Part shown: piece by piece, positions 25,296 through 33,335 of the stretch
Numbering within the stretch: position 1 is the first letter of the stretch
How the letters are laid out: each line of letters begins with the position of its first letter
Source: an uncultured Eubacteriales bacterium
GTDB taxonomy: Bacteria; Bacillota; Clostridia; Lachnospirales; Lachnospiraceae
NCBI GenBank assembly: GCA_949292795.1
Contig: CASFBR010000068.1
Location: forward strand, 1-34,738
DNA: 34,738 nucleotides
Reading direction: 5' to 3'
Made by a program: the position numbers and the translations under genes
The notes under the pieces: model-generated
Databases searched by the model: none
What the model saw: the letters and a program-made list of their open reading frames with translations, nothing else
Told to the model about the DNA's origin: nothing

Positions 25296-26690
25296 ATGGA
25301 GCACTTTGATAAGCCAAAGGAGGCCTGCGGCGTCTTTGGCATCTATGATTTTGACGGAAATGCTGTGGCCCATTCCATCTATTATGGCCTGTGTGCCTTA
25401 CAGCACCGGGGACAGGAATCCTGCGGCATTGCGGTCAGCGACACCTCCGGCCCTAAAGGAAATATCGGAAATCACAAGGGGATGGGGCTTGTCAGCGAGG
25501 TTTTTAAGGAAGACACCCTGCGCCGGCTTTGCGGCAATCTTGGTATCGGCCATGTACGCTACTCCACCACCGGTGATTCCAGTCTGAAAAATGCGCAGCC
25601 GCTGGTGACCAATTACATCAAGGGCACCCTTGCCCTGGCACATAACGGGAACCTGATCAATGCAGCCGCGTTGCGCGCTGCGCTGGAAGCCCAGGGCGTC
25701 CTCTTCCACACCACAACCGATTCCGAGGTCATTGCCTGTGAGATCGCCCGGCAGCGGGTTCACACCGCCACAGTGGAGGAGGCCATCATCCGCACCGCCC
25801 GGCAAATACGCGGCGGCTATGCCCTGGTCATCGCCAGTCCGAGAAAGCTCATTGGCGTGCGTGACCCTCTCGGATTAAAGCCATTATGTCTTGGGAAACG
25901 GGGCAACAGTTATATTCTAGCTTCGGAAAGCTGCGCCCTGCACAGTGTCGGCGCCGAATTTATCCGCGACATTCTTCCCGGGGAAGTCATCTCCATCACG
26001 CCAAAAGAGATTGCTTCCGACCGCTCCATGTGCTGCGGCCCGAAAGCTCACTGTATTTTTGAATATATTTACTTTGCCCGCCTGGACAGCCGTATGGACG
26101 GCATCAACATTTATGACGCCCGCTTCCGCGCCGGCGCTGCCCTTGCCGGTGCTGCCCCGGCAGATGCAGACATTGTCTGCGGCGTTCCGGATTCCGGTAT
26201 TCCCGCGGCGTTTGGCTACGCCGCCGCTTCCGGTATTCCCTTTGCCATAGCCTTTCATAAAAACAGCTATGTTGGCCGGACATTCATTAAGCCAACACAA
26301 AAAGAGAGGGAAACGAGCGTGGCACTCAAGCTGAATGTCTTAAAACCGGTGGTGGAAGGAAAACGCATCGTCCTTGTGGATGACTCGATTGTCCGCGGCA
26401 CGACGATTGCCCGGCTCATTGTGATGCTTAAGGAGGCCGGAGCCAGAAGTGTTCACGTCCGCATCAGTTCACCGCCTTTTTTATATCCATGCTATTTTGG
26501 CACGGATATTCCTTCCAACAAGCAGCTCATTGCCTCCAGCCATTCCACTGAGGAAATCTGTGCCGCGATCAAAGCCGATTCCCTGGCCTATCTGAGTATC
26601 GATGATTTTGAGTCCATGGTGGGTACGCTTCCGCTGTGCCGTGCCTGCTTTGACGGACACTACCCTATGGACGTAAATAAACCAAGTTAA
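25296..26690 (+). CDS. purF: Amidophosphoribosyltransferase
   Basis: Catalyses the first committed step of purine synthesis, PRPP plus glutamine to 5-phosphoribosylamine. The 464-residue protein has a ten-residue propeptide before Cys11 (KEACGVFGI), the N-terminal nucleophile after processing. The glutaminase domain shows LQHRGQESCGIA and IGHVRYSTTG, and the phosphoribosyltransferase domain has the PRPP loop VLVDDSIVRGTT near residues 358-370. Cysteines in CCGPKAHCIFEYIYFA, PCYFGTD and LCRACF fit the [4Fe-4S]-containing Bacillus-type enzyme. Only 14 bp separate it from asnB. Promoter 25197-25226 and a leader hairpin suggest attenuation. Confidence 0.96.
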   Translation: MEHFDKPKEACGVFGIYDFDGNAVAHSIYYGLCALQHRGQESCGIAVSDTSGPKGNIGNHKGMGLVSEVFKEDTLRRLCGNLGIGHVRYSTTGDSSLKNAQPLVTNYIKGTLALAHNGNLINAAALRAALEAQGVLFHTTTDSEVIACEIARQRVHTATVEEAIIRTARQIRGGYALVIASPRKLIGVRDPLGLKPLCLGKRGNSYILASESCALHSVGAEFIRDILPGEVISITPKEIASDRSMCCGPKAHCIFEYIYFARLDSRMDGINIYDARFRAGAALAGAAPADADIVCGVPDSGIPAAFGYAAASGIPFAIAFHKNSYVGRTFIKPTQKERETSVALKLNVLKPVVEGKRIVLVDDSIVRGTTIARLIVMLKEAGARSVHVRISSPPFLYPCYFGTDIPSNKQLIASSHSTEEICAAIKADSLAYLSIDDFESMVGTLPLCRACFDGHYPMDVNKPS

Positions 26691-26704
26691 GAGAGGATGA
26701 TATT

Positions 26705-28285
26705 ATGTGTTCAATTATGTGCTATTGCAGCGCCCAGGCCGATGAGGAGCAGTTCATGAAGGGCTTTTCAAAAACTATTTCCCGGGGCCCGGATGCCACC
26801 CGCGTCATTCATACCGGCAGCGGCCTTATGGGATTTGAACGGCTGTCCATTATGGGGCTGACCGACGAAGGGATGCAGCCCTTTTCCTTAAATGGCAATA
26901 TGCTCATTTGCAACGGCGAAATCTATGGCTTCCGCCCGTTAAAGGAGGCGCTGATCCGCCAGGGCTATACCTTTGCCAGCGACAGTGATTGTGAGATTCT
27001 TCTCCCCCTTTATGAGCAATACGGCGTACAGATGTTTGACATGCTTGACGCGGAATTTGCCCTGGTGATCTACGATCATTCCACCGGCAGCTATATTGCT
27101 GCCCGGGACCCCATCGGCATCCGCCCGCTTTATTACGGCTATGACGCCGACGGCGCTGTTATTTTTGCCAGCGAGCCTAAAAATCTTGTAGGCCTGGCTC
27201 AGACAATTTACCCATTCCCGCCGGGCCATTATTATAAAGATGGCGCTTTTATATGCTATCGGGATATAACCTTGGTCAAAAATATCCACCGCGAACCAAC
27301 CGATGTCCTGTGCAAAAATATACATGATAAGCTCATTGCCGGCGTACGCAAACGTCTGGACGCCGATGCCCCTCTTGGCTTTTTGCTCAGTGGTGGACTG
27401 GATTCCTCGCTTGTATGCGCCATCGCCGCCAGAATCCTTAAAAAGCCCATCCGCACCTTTGCCATCGGCATGGACAAGGATGCCATTGACTTAAAATATG
27501 CCCGTGAGGTGGCTGATTATATCGGCAGCATCCATACGGAAGTCATCATCACAAAGGACGATGTGATCCGTGCGCTCCCGGATGTGGTTGCCGCCCTTGG
27601 AACCTATGACATTACCACGATCCGTGCCTCCATTGGCATGTATCTTGTCTGCAAATATATTCATGAGCACACCGACATCCGCGTTCTGCTGACCGGCGAA
27701 ATCTCCGATGAGCTTTTCGGTTACAAATATACGGACTTCGCGCCGTCTGCCGAAGAATTTCAAAAAGAATCCCAAAAGCGTATCCGCGAACTCCACATGT
27801 ATGATGTACTGCGCGCCGACCGCTGCATCAGCGTTCATTCGATGGAAGCGCGCGTTCCCTTCGGCGATCTTGACTTTGCCTCCTACGTCATGGAAATCGA
27901 CCCGGCCCGGAAAATGAATATTTACAACAAAGGCAAATACCTGCTCCGCCGCGCCTTTGAAGGCGATTATCTCCCAAGAGACATCCTGATGCGGGAAAAG
28001 GCCGCTTTTTCCGACGCAGTCGGTCATTCTATGGTCGACGATCTAAAAGCCTATGCTGATACATGCTACACTGATACCGAGTTTGAGCAAAAATGCCGGC
28101 TCTACACCCACGCTGCACCGTTTACAAAGGAATCCCTGCTGTACCGGGAGCTTTTCGAGCGCTTCTACCCCGGCCAGTCGCAGATGGTCACCGGTTTCTG
28201 GATGCCAAATCAGGCATGGGAAGGGTGTAATGTCAGCGACCCATCCGCCCGTGTACTGTCCAACTACGGCGACAGCGGGAAATAA
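26705..28285 (+). CDS. asnB: Asparagine synthase (glutamine-hydrolysing)
   Basis: Makes asparagine from aspartate, glutamine and ATP. The 526-residue protein begins MCSIM, exposing the Cys2 nucleophile of the class II glutaminase domain (about 1-190, with GFERLSIMG, CNGEIYGF and SDSDCEILLPLYE). The synthetase domain carries the pyrophosphatase loop LSGGLDSS (about 228-235), LLTGEISDELFGY and SMEARVPFGD. GAGAGG precedes the ATG by eight bases; it is co-transcribed with purF, so two glutamine-dependent enzymes with N-terminal nucleophiles share an operon. C-terminal sequence FWMPNQAW is typical of the short (about 525-residue) AsnB class. Confidence 0.95.
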   Translation: MCSIMCYCSAQADEEQFMKGFSKTISRGPDATRVIHTGSGLMGFERLSIMGLTDEGMQPFSLNGNMLICNGEIYGFRPLKEALIRQGYTFASDSDCEILLPLYEQYGVQMFDMLDAEFALVIYDHSTGSYIAARDPIGIRPLYYGYDADGAVIFASEPKNLVGLAQTIYPFPPGHYYKDGAFICYRDITLVKNIHREPTDVLCKNIHDKLIAGVRKRLDADAPLGFLLSGGLDSSLVCAIAARILKKPIRTFAIGMDKDAIDLKYAREVADYIGSIHTEVIITKDDVIRALPDVVAALGTYDITTIRASIGMYLVCKYIHEHTDIRVLLTGEISDELFGYKYTDFAPSAEEFQKESQKRIRELHMYDVLRADRCISVHSMEARVPFGDLDFASYVMEIDPARKMNIYNKGKYLLRRAFEGDYLPRDILMREKAAFSDAVGHSMVDDLKAYADTCYTDTEFEQKCRLYTHAAPFTKESLLYRELFERFYPGQSQMVTGFWMPNQAWEGCNVSDPSARVLSNYGDSGK

Positions 28286-28293
28286 TTTATTTA

Positions 28294-28322
28294 TTGCCTT
28301 TCCGGAGAAAAAAATTTATAAT
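28294..28322 (+). promoter_or_regulatory. Sigma-A promoter of the TetR gene
   Basis: TTGCCT (28294-28299), 17-bp spacer, perfect TATAAT (28317-28322). The predicted RNA start, near 28329, excludes ATG 28328 as the translation start and favours TTG 28364. Confidence 0.75.
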
Positions 28323-28363
28323 AGAAGATGCGTACACGTTTACCGGGAAGGGAGGAACTATCT

Positions 28364-28912
28364 TTGTCGGATTCAAACATCACCAAACAGGCGCTTGCAT
28401 TTGCTTTAAAGGATCTGTTAAAGACCACGCCCCTTGAAAAAATCACCGTGGCGCAGATCTGCGAGACCTGCGGCATTAACCGGAAAAGCTTTTATTATCA
28501 TTTTAAAGACAAGTACGACCTGGTCAACTGGATTTATTATACGGAATTTATTGCGCGCATCCAGCCAAATACATATGAACGTCCCTGGTCTATGATCGAG
28601 GCTTTCTGCGATTATTTTTTTGAAAACAGGGAATTTTACCGTAAGACGCTGCGGATGGAAGGACAAAATTCCTTTTCGGATTATCTCAGAGACCTGATGA
28701 CGGCGATCATGACGGAGGAGCTTTCGGGTACATTCAGTGAAGAGCCGTCCATCCGGCCCTTCGCTGAATTTTATGCGGACGCTTTTGTCTGTGCACTGAA
28801 GCGCTGGCTGCTCCAAAAGGACTGTCCGTCCGGCAGTGAATTTGCCCTTTTTCTAAAAAAATGTCTCTATGGCGTCTCCCGCCAGATCATCATGCAGTTG
28901 CCGGAACCATGA
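28364..28912 (+). CDS. TetR/AcrR-family regulator (DhaS-like)
   Basis: A 182-residue DNA-binding regulator. The N-terminal helix-turn-helix is clear: ITKQALAFALKDLLK, then PLEKITVAQICETCGINRKSFYYHFKDKYDLVNWIYY. The C-terminal ligand domain (about 60-182) is the short DhaS-type form. The likely start is TTG 28364, eight bases after GGGAGG; an ATG 12 codons upstream lacks a ribosome site and coincides with the predicted RNA start. It converges on, and overlaps by 46 bp, the gene for the radical SAM-like pseudoenzyme. It is a candidate regulator of that radical SAM pair, by proximity only. Confidence 0.88.
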   Translation: MSDSNITKQALAFALKDLLKTTPLEKITVAQICETCGINRKSFYYHFKDKYDLVNWIYYTEFIARIQPNTYERPWSMIEAFCDYFFENREFYRKTLRMEGQNSFSDYLRDLMTAIMTEELSGTFSEEPSIRPFAEFYADAFVCALKRWLLQKDCPSGSEFALFLKKCLYGVSRQIIMQLPEP

Positions 28913-29961
28913 ACGGTCATCTTGCCGTTTGCAGCAGTTTGGCCGGGCTGAACAGTTACAGCACTTTTTAAAATCTGGGACAGCGGCGTTTTCTTTAAAT
29001 TAAACGCATCGCCGGAAAATAATCCGTGCCATGTCCACAGGCTTCCTTTTCGATCAAAGCCAATAATTCCCGTATCCCGGGTAATCTCATCATTGATTAC
29101 AGCCATATCCTGAGCCAGCTCCATTACAAACGCCGGACAGGTCTGCTTTTTCCTTAAGTCCAGCGTATAGCCATACACCTGATGCCTGATTTCCGGCGGG
29201 CAGTCCTTTTCAGGAATTAAAAACATAAACTGAGGATGGCTGTTTTTCAGTGAGGCTGTCCATTGTCCGGTACAGATTGCTGCCGCATCGCCCATGCCAT
29301 ACTGGCGGGAAACGCCGTAAAGCATCCGGGCACGGCGGAGCTGTCTGCAATTCTCCATGCGGTTTTCATCATCATTTACAACAAACATCATATTTTTGCA
29401 GGTGCGAAAGTGTTCAAGGCACTCCGGCGTCAGCTGCTGCCCGCCCAGCCATAAAACAAATGCGCACTCCGGGAAATCCTGAAGCAACGGCAGCAGCATA
29501 TCTGCGGGGCCTGACTGAGCGACAAGAATATACGAATAAATCCCAAGTGCCATTCCCTCATTCATCAGCCGGTAAAGTAAAGGAAGTGCTTCATCCATGT
29601 GGCTGTCATCAACAACGGCAGTCAGCATCCACGGGACACATAGCCCGCTCTTGTCACGGAGGCCGCGCATTTTCCGCGAGCCAAGGACAGCGCCATTGTA
29701 ACCGACATTCATCCCAAAACGGATCATACTGTCTGTGTCCACATGCTCTGCCGCATCTTCCAGTAGTGTATAATAAGCGCTTTTTGAATTTCTAAGCATG
29801 GACTGGGCGCTGTACAAAAATTTGGTCTGAAAAGGGCCTTCGGAAAACCGAACGCCCAGATCAACCAGCTTTCTTAAAGACCTGCGGGGATCTTTTTCAA
29901 GGTCTGCGGATACCTTCTTTAAAATGCCCTCAACCAGCAGCTTGTTCATATCATTTTTCAT
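28867..29961 (-). CDS. Radical SAM-like pseudoenzyme, paralogue of the upstream gene
   Basis: A 364-residue protein with no catalytic motif. It aligns by eye along most of its length with the radical SAM protein encoded just upstream: LEKDPRRSLRKLVDL with LDKDPETNMVKVMNL; GLCVPWMLTAVVD with GCNVPWAILLDPT; ALGIYSYILVAQSGP with AIGTYMYIFTGGEP; DFPECAFVLWLGGQQL with KHSDCEFLSFTNGTL; and IIGFDRKGSLWTW with YFHINARGDVEPC. The CxxxCxxC cluster site is gone, replaced by VDDSHMDEAL, and the C-terminal auxiliary cysteines are absent too. ATG 29961 has GGGGG nine bases ahead; the 64-bp gap implies an operon with the active enzyme. Its C-terminus (SAVTVQPGQ) is read from a copy of the GGCTGAAYNGTTAC repeat. 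It may be a scaffold or regulatory partner. Confidence 0.8.
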   Translation of the reverse strand: MKNDMNKLLVEGILKKVSADLEKDPRRSLRKLVDLGVRFSEGPFQTKFLYSAQSMLRNSKSAYYTLLEDAAEHVDTDSMIRFGMNVGYNGAVLGSRKMRGLRDKSGLCVPWMLTAVVDDSHMDEALPLLYRLMNEGMALGIYSYILVAQSGPADMLLPLLQDFPECAFVLWLGGQQLTPECLEHFRTCKNMMFVVNDDENRMENCRQLRRARMLYGVSRQYGMGDAAAICTGQWTASLKNSHPQFMFLIPEKDCPPEIRHQVYGYTLDLRKKQTCPAFVMELAQDMAVINDEITRDTGIIGFDRKGSLWTWHGLFSGDAFNLKKTPLSQILKSAVTVQPGQTAANGKMTVHGSGNCMMIWRETP

Positions 29962-30025
29962 CCCTACATGCCCCCTTACGAAACGGTAACGGCCCGGCCC
30001 AACCGGACCGCCAAAGCCAAATCAT

Positions 30026-31396
30026 TTAAAGCTGTCCGCCCTTTTTCTTGCAGGTCGCATCCCACAGCGCATCCGCCTGCGGTTTCCACTGATCTGCATA
30101 AGGTGTGCACCGGTCGCAAAGTGTATCGACATCCTCCGGCGCCTCATAATCGGTCGATTTTGCTTTTGTCTCTTTTACCATCGCACGAAGCTTTTCTGGA
30201 TTTTCAAGCATCGGGCACGGGCGCAGCATATTGCCGTTAAACGGCTGTCCGTCGTGGTAAGCCATAAACAGAGGGCTCTTTAAGGCGTCAAGCAGCGTGC
30301 ACTCACGGATATTGACATTTGAATAATGGATAAATACGCACGGTTCCACATCGCCGCGGGCATTGATATGAAAATATCTGCGTCCTCCGGCAATACATCC
30401 GCCTACATACTCTGCATCGTTCTGGAAATCCATGGAAAAGATCGGTTTTGTCTGACGGAACTTGCGGATACGTTCGTAAACCTCGGTCCGCTGCTGCGCT
30501 GTCGGAAGAAGCTCGGGCGCTGCACCGTTGCCTACTGGCATATAATGGAAGAACCATATAAATAAAGCGCCGGCATCCACGATCATATCAAAAAATTTCT
30601 CACTACTGATGTCCTTATAATTCTGGCTTGTATAACATGTCGAAATACCAAACGGAAGCTTATGTTCCTTAAGAAGGGCCATCGCACGGCGCACCTTCTC
30701 GTATACACCGCTGCCGCGGCGTCCGTCATTAGCGGTCTCAAAGCCTTCCAGGCTGATAGCCGGAACGAAGTTTTTCACCCGCAGCATTTCCTGACAAAAT
30801 TCTTCGTCGATCAATGTTCCGTTCGTAAAGCTTAAAAATTCACAGTCGGAATGTTTTTCACACAGGGCGATAATATCCTTTTTTCTCACCAGAGGCTCAC
30901 CGCCGGTAAAGATATACATATATGTACCGATCGCCTTGCCCTGAGTTACAATGGAGTCCATTTCTTCCAGAGAAAGGTTCAGACGGTTGCCATATTCTGC
31001 GGCCCAGCAGCCGGTACAATGAAGGTTACATGCGGATGTTGGGTCCAGAAGGATCGCCCAGGGCACATTGCAACCTTCCTTTTCCTTTGTCTCTTCCTGA
31101 AGAGCGGTGCCGGACAGGCTGGCGTTTACGATAAAATTTTTAAAAAATGAATTTCTTACACCCGGGTCCAGGTCCCACACTCTTAAAATCAGATCGTGCC
31201 AGTTATTATTTTTATCTTCAATGACCTTGCGGAATGCATTTCTCTGGGGCACATACCAGCCCTCAGGAGCAACCTTATCTACAAGATTCATAACTTTGAC
31301 CATATTTGTCTCAGGGTCTTTATCCAAATACTGCAGTGCCTTATTCAGAGACACGGAGATTGCCGCATTTTTTGCTTTTTCTACTAAACTGCTCAT
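30026..31396 (-). CDS. Radical SAM protein with SPASM-like C-terminal cysteines
   Basis: A 456-residue enzyme. The SAM-binding [4Fe-4S] motif CNLHCTGC (C123, C127, C130) is followed by the TGGEPLVR segment and ISLEGFE. The C-terminal third has further cysteines (GGCIAGGRRYFHINARGDVEPC, RECTLLDAL, LRPCPML, LCDRCTPY), like SPASM or twitch domains that hold extra clusters. Around 100 helical residues precede the barrel. ATG 31396 (MSSLVEK) follows AGGAG by nine bases; an upstream in-frame ATG is unsupported. No peptide precursor or obvious substrate gene is adjacent, so a RiPP role is not supported. Downstream is its cysteine-less paralogue and the convergent TetR gene. Substrate unknown. Confidence 0.92.
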   Translation of the reverse strand: MSSLVEKAKNAAISVSLNKALQYLDKDPETNMVKVMNLVDKVAPEGWYVPQRNAFRKVIEDKNNNWHDLILRVWDLDPGVRNSFFKNFIVNASLSGTALQEETKEKEGCNVPWAILLDPTSACNLHCTGCWAAEYGNRLNLSLEEMDSIVTQGKAIGTYMYIFTGGEPLVRKKDIIALCEKHSDCEFLSFTNGTLIDEEFCQEMLRVKNFVPAISLEGFETANDGRRGSGVYEKVRRAMALLKEHKLPFGISTCYTSQNYKDISSEKFFDMIVDAGALFIWFFHYMPVGNGAAPELLPTAQQRTEVYERIRKFRQTKPIFSMDFQNDAEYVGGCIAGGRRYFHINARGDVEPCVFIHYSNVNIRECTLLDALKSPLFMAYHDGQPFNGNMLRPCPMLENPEKLRAMVKETKAKSTDYEAPEDVDTLCDRCTPYADQWKPQADALWDATCKKKGGQL

Positions 31397-31459
31397 ATGT
31401 ATACACTCCTTGCTTTTTTGTTTAGTGTTATCATAGGTCAGAAGTGTCAAAAATGCACC

Positions 31460-31570
31460 GGACAGCTTGCGAAATCTGTCGTTTTTTAGGACAAAACCGA
31501 TTTTTTGTCCACTTTTGGGACATTTATGTCATTTTGTGGTTTTTTTGGACAATCCTGCATATTTGTCCCA
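31460..31570. other. Cluster of GGACA/TGTCC boxes between radical SAM gene and foldase terminator
   Basis: Six GGACA or TGTCC elements in about 110 bases (near 31460, 31489, 31506, 31519, 31547, 31564). Two hairpins form: GGACAAAA/TTTTGTCC (31489-31510) and TTTTGGACAA/TTTGTCC-AAAA (31543-31574). T-rich. Lies upstream of the radical SAM gene. Confidence 0.55.
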
Positions 31571-31574
31571 AAAG

Positions 31575-31619
31575 AAAAATCCCGTTTTGCTGCACAGTCT
31601 GTGCTGCCAAAACAGGATT
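31575..31619 (-). terminator. Terminator of the PrsA/SurA-like gene
   Basis: Arms 31578-31589 and 31608-31619 pair with one wobble (AATCCYGTTTTG type), with an inner GCAC/GTGC stem, followed on the minus strand by T residues; about 25 bp after the stop. Confidence 0.8.
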
Positions 31620-31644
31620 CTTTCTTATTTTATATTTTTTTTAT

Positions 31645-32955
31645 TTAGTTAGTTTCATCAACGCTGCTGTCTGTATCCGCACTGCTGTCATCGGCAGTAC
31701 CGGTTTCATTGGCGCTGCTGTCATCGGCAGTACCGGTTTCATTGGCGCTGCTGTCATCGGCAGCGCTTGTCTCATCGACATAAAGATATTTTAAATGCTT
31801 GCCCATATCGGTTACTTCATAATCCACAAGCAGATCATCGATATAAGACTGTACCTTTTCCGTTGTCAGTGTCCCGGCAATATCAGAGGGGTCTGTCTCC
31901 AGATCGTACGGTGTCTTGGCATCAAAGATGACAATAAAACATGCCTCATTGGACTCATCGCGGTAAACCATGCCATCTCCGGCCTTACGGCTGTCATCTG
32001 CAAGCCAGTCAAAATAGTTGGAGCTGATGGTCGTCTGTGTTCCTCCGGTAACCTCCGTGGGATCTCCCTCGTTTTCCGGATCATAATTATCCTTTGCCTC
32101 ATCAATGGCATATTCATAGCAGAGTTCACGCCAGTCCTCGCCGTTTTCATAGCGCTCAAGCATCTCATAGCTGCGCTCCTCGGCAGTGTCCATAGCAGCC
32201 TCAAGCTCCTCGTCCGTCGCATCATCCTCAGCATTGGCGCCAATGGAATACAGATGATAATCGATCGTGTCATAAAGCTGTGGATTGGTCTCGTATTCTT
32301 CCTTAACCTCATCGTCTGTCGTTGCATTGTCTGTCTCAAGCTGTGCGTAGTATGCCTGGGAAGTCAGATACTCCTTAACATAAGGCTCCAGTCTGGACTC
32401 CGTAGCATATTCGCCGAAATACTGCTCATAATAATAAGAGCTGCTCACACCGGCGGAAGAAATGCTGGAAGCAATGCTGCTGATATAGGAATCATAATCG
32501 GAAGTTACATCGTACTCAAAGCCTTTTGCCTGTGCATCGTCACACAGCGCCTTTACCTGCTGGATCATGGGGACAGTGGACTCCACGAAATAGTCCTTCC
32601 ATGTGAGGTTCTCATCATAAATACATGTCTGTTCATCCAGCGGCTGTGATGCATCGATACCCATAAACAGCAGCGATGTGGAATCCTGGGAGAGATACTG
32701 ATTGGTGATCATACTATAATAGTAGTCAAATTCTACCTGTGTGATCTCATGCTCTCCGACTTTAATATACGTTTTGCTGGTCGCGTTATATTTTTTCACA
32801 AAATAAATACATGCCACAACCACGACAAAAAGGACAATGATCCCGATAATAAACCAGAATGTCCAGTCTCTTTTTGCCTCTTTTTTCCCTCTGCCCTTTC
32901 CGGCTGTACCTGTGCCAAAAGGTGAGGCCTGATGTGCTTTGTTACTTGTTCCCAT
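31645..32955 (-). CDS. Membrane-anchored PrsA/SurA-like peptidyl-prolyl isomerase (foldase)
   Basis: A protein of about 436 residues. A Lys-rich cytoplasmic N-terminus (GKGRGKKEAKRD) precedes one membrane helix (about 31-53, WFIIGIIVLFVVVVACIYFV), leaving the bulk outside. The outer region starts with a SurA-N-like helical part (ITQVEFDYYYSMITNQYL) and continues with a parvulin-like stretch (DYHLYSIGANAED, AEERSYEMLERYENGEDWRELCYEYAID). The C-terminus is acidic with 11-residue repeats. Such proteins help fold secreted proteins. The start is uncertain: ATG 32955 (MGTSNK) and ATG 33030 (MTQLAD) both lack a ribosome site, while a strong AAAAGGAGG near 32976-32984 fronts no in-frame start. The promoter (TATGAT near 33041) is very close to 33030, favouring the shorter form. 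Confidence 0.82.
   Translation of the reverse strand: MGTSNKAHQASPFGTGTAGKGRGKKEAKRDWTFWFIIGIIVLFVVVVACIYFVKKYNATSKTYIKVGEHEITQVEFDYYYSMITNQYLSQDSTSLLFMGIDASQPLDEQTCIYDENLTWKDYFVESTVPMIQQVKALCDDAQAKGFEYDVTSDYDSYISSIASSISSAGVSSSYYYEQYFGEYATESRLEPYVKEYLTSQAYYAQLETDNATTDDEVKEEYETNPQLYDTIDYHLYSIGANAEDDATDEELEAAMDTAEERSYEMLERYENGEDWRELCYEYAIDEAKDNYDPENEGDPTEVTGGTQTTISSNYFDWLADDSRKAGDGMVYRDESNEACFIVIFDAKTPYDLETDPSDIAGTLTTEKVQSYIDDLLVDYEVTDMGKHLKYLYVDETSAADDSSANETGTADDSSANETGTADDSSADTDSSVDETN
31681..31779 (-). repeat. Three 33-bp in-frame repeats in the foldase C-terminus
   Basis: Units at 31681, 31714 and 31747 (the last diverged), plus a fragment at 31662, encode SSANETGTADD-type acidic 11-mers. 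The first two copies are nearly identical, a sign of recent duplication. Confidence 0.92.
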
Positions 32956-33089
32956 AGCTTTGTAGGCTAATGCCGCGCCTCCTTTTATATCATTACTTAC
33001 GTCCGCACCGGCATCTGCCAGCTGCGTCATTCTTGTCTATCATAGCATTTTTTCAGCCATTTTTAAAGCTTTTTCACATTTTTTTCATA

Positions 33090-33253
33090 ACTATTCAGCC
33101 ATGCGGCCAAAGCTGCAAACGCCCTGCAAGTTTACTTGCGCAGGCGATTTTGCAGCTTGGACATACGGCGTTTAGCCGTGATCGAGCGTTTAGCCGCATA
33201 TGCGGCGAAAAGCTGCCAAAGCAGCGAAAACGCGAGATGCATGGCTGAATAGT
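33090..33253. mobile_element. MITE-like element bounded by 15-bp inverted repeats
   Basis: ACTATTCAGCCATGC (33090-33104) and its exact reverse complement (33239-33253) bound 164 bp with no coding capacity and strong internal secondary structure. No clear target-site duplication is seen. It fills most of the gap between tyrS and the foldase gene (32956-33333). Confidence 0.55.
33099..33172. repeat. 74-bp repeat, copy A
   Basis: Starts CCATGCGGCCAAAGCTGC and can fold into a long hairpin (AAGCTGCAAA ... TTTGCAGCTT with an inner GCAAG-TTTA-CTTGC). Lies inside the inverted-repeat element; matches copy B with four differences. Confidence 0.9.
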
Positions 33254-33262
33254 AACTCCCCG

Positions 33263-33335
33263 CCATGCGGCCAAAGCTGCAAACGCCTGCAAGTTTACTT
33301 GCACGGGCGATTTTGCAGCTTGGACATACGGCGTT
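33263..33335. repeat. 73-bp repeat, copy B, reaching the tyrS stop codon
   Basis: Near-identical to copy A (one deletion, about three substitutions) in the same orientation, 164 bp apart. Its last two bases are part of the tyrS stop codon, so it supplies the tyrS 3' hairpin; no T-tract follows. Confidence 0.9.

Noticed and set aside
30026-31396. RiPP-maturing radical SAM with nearby precursor peptide
   Set aside because: No short Cys- or Gly-rich peptide gene with a ribosome site found in the flanking gaps.
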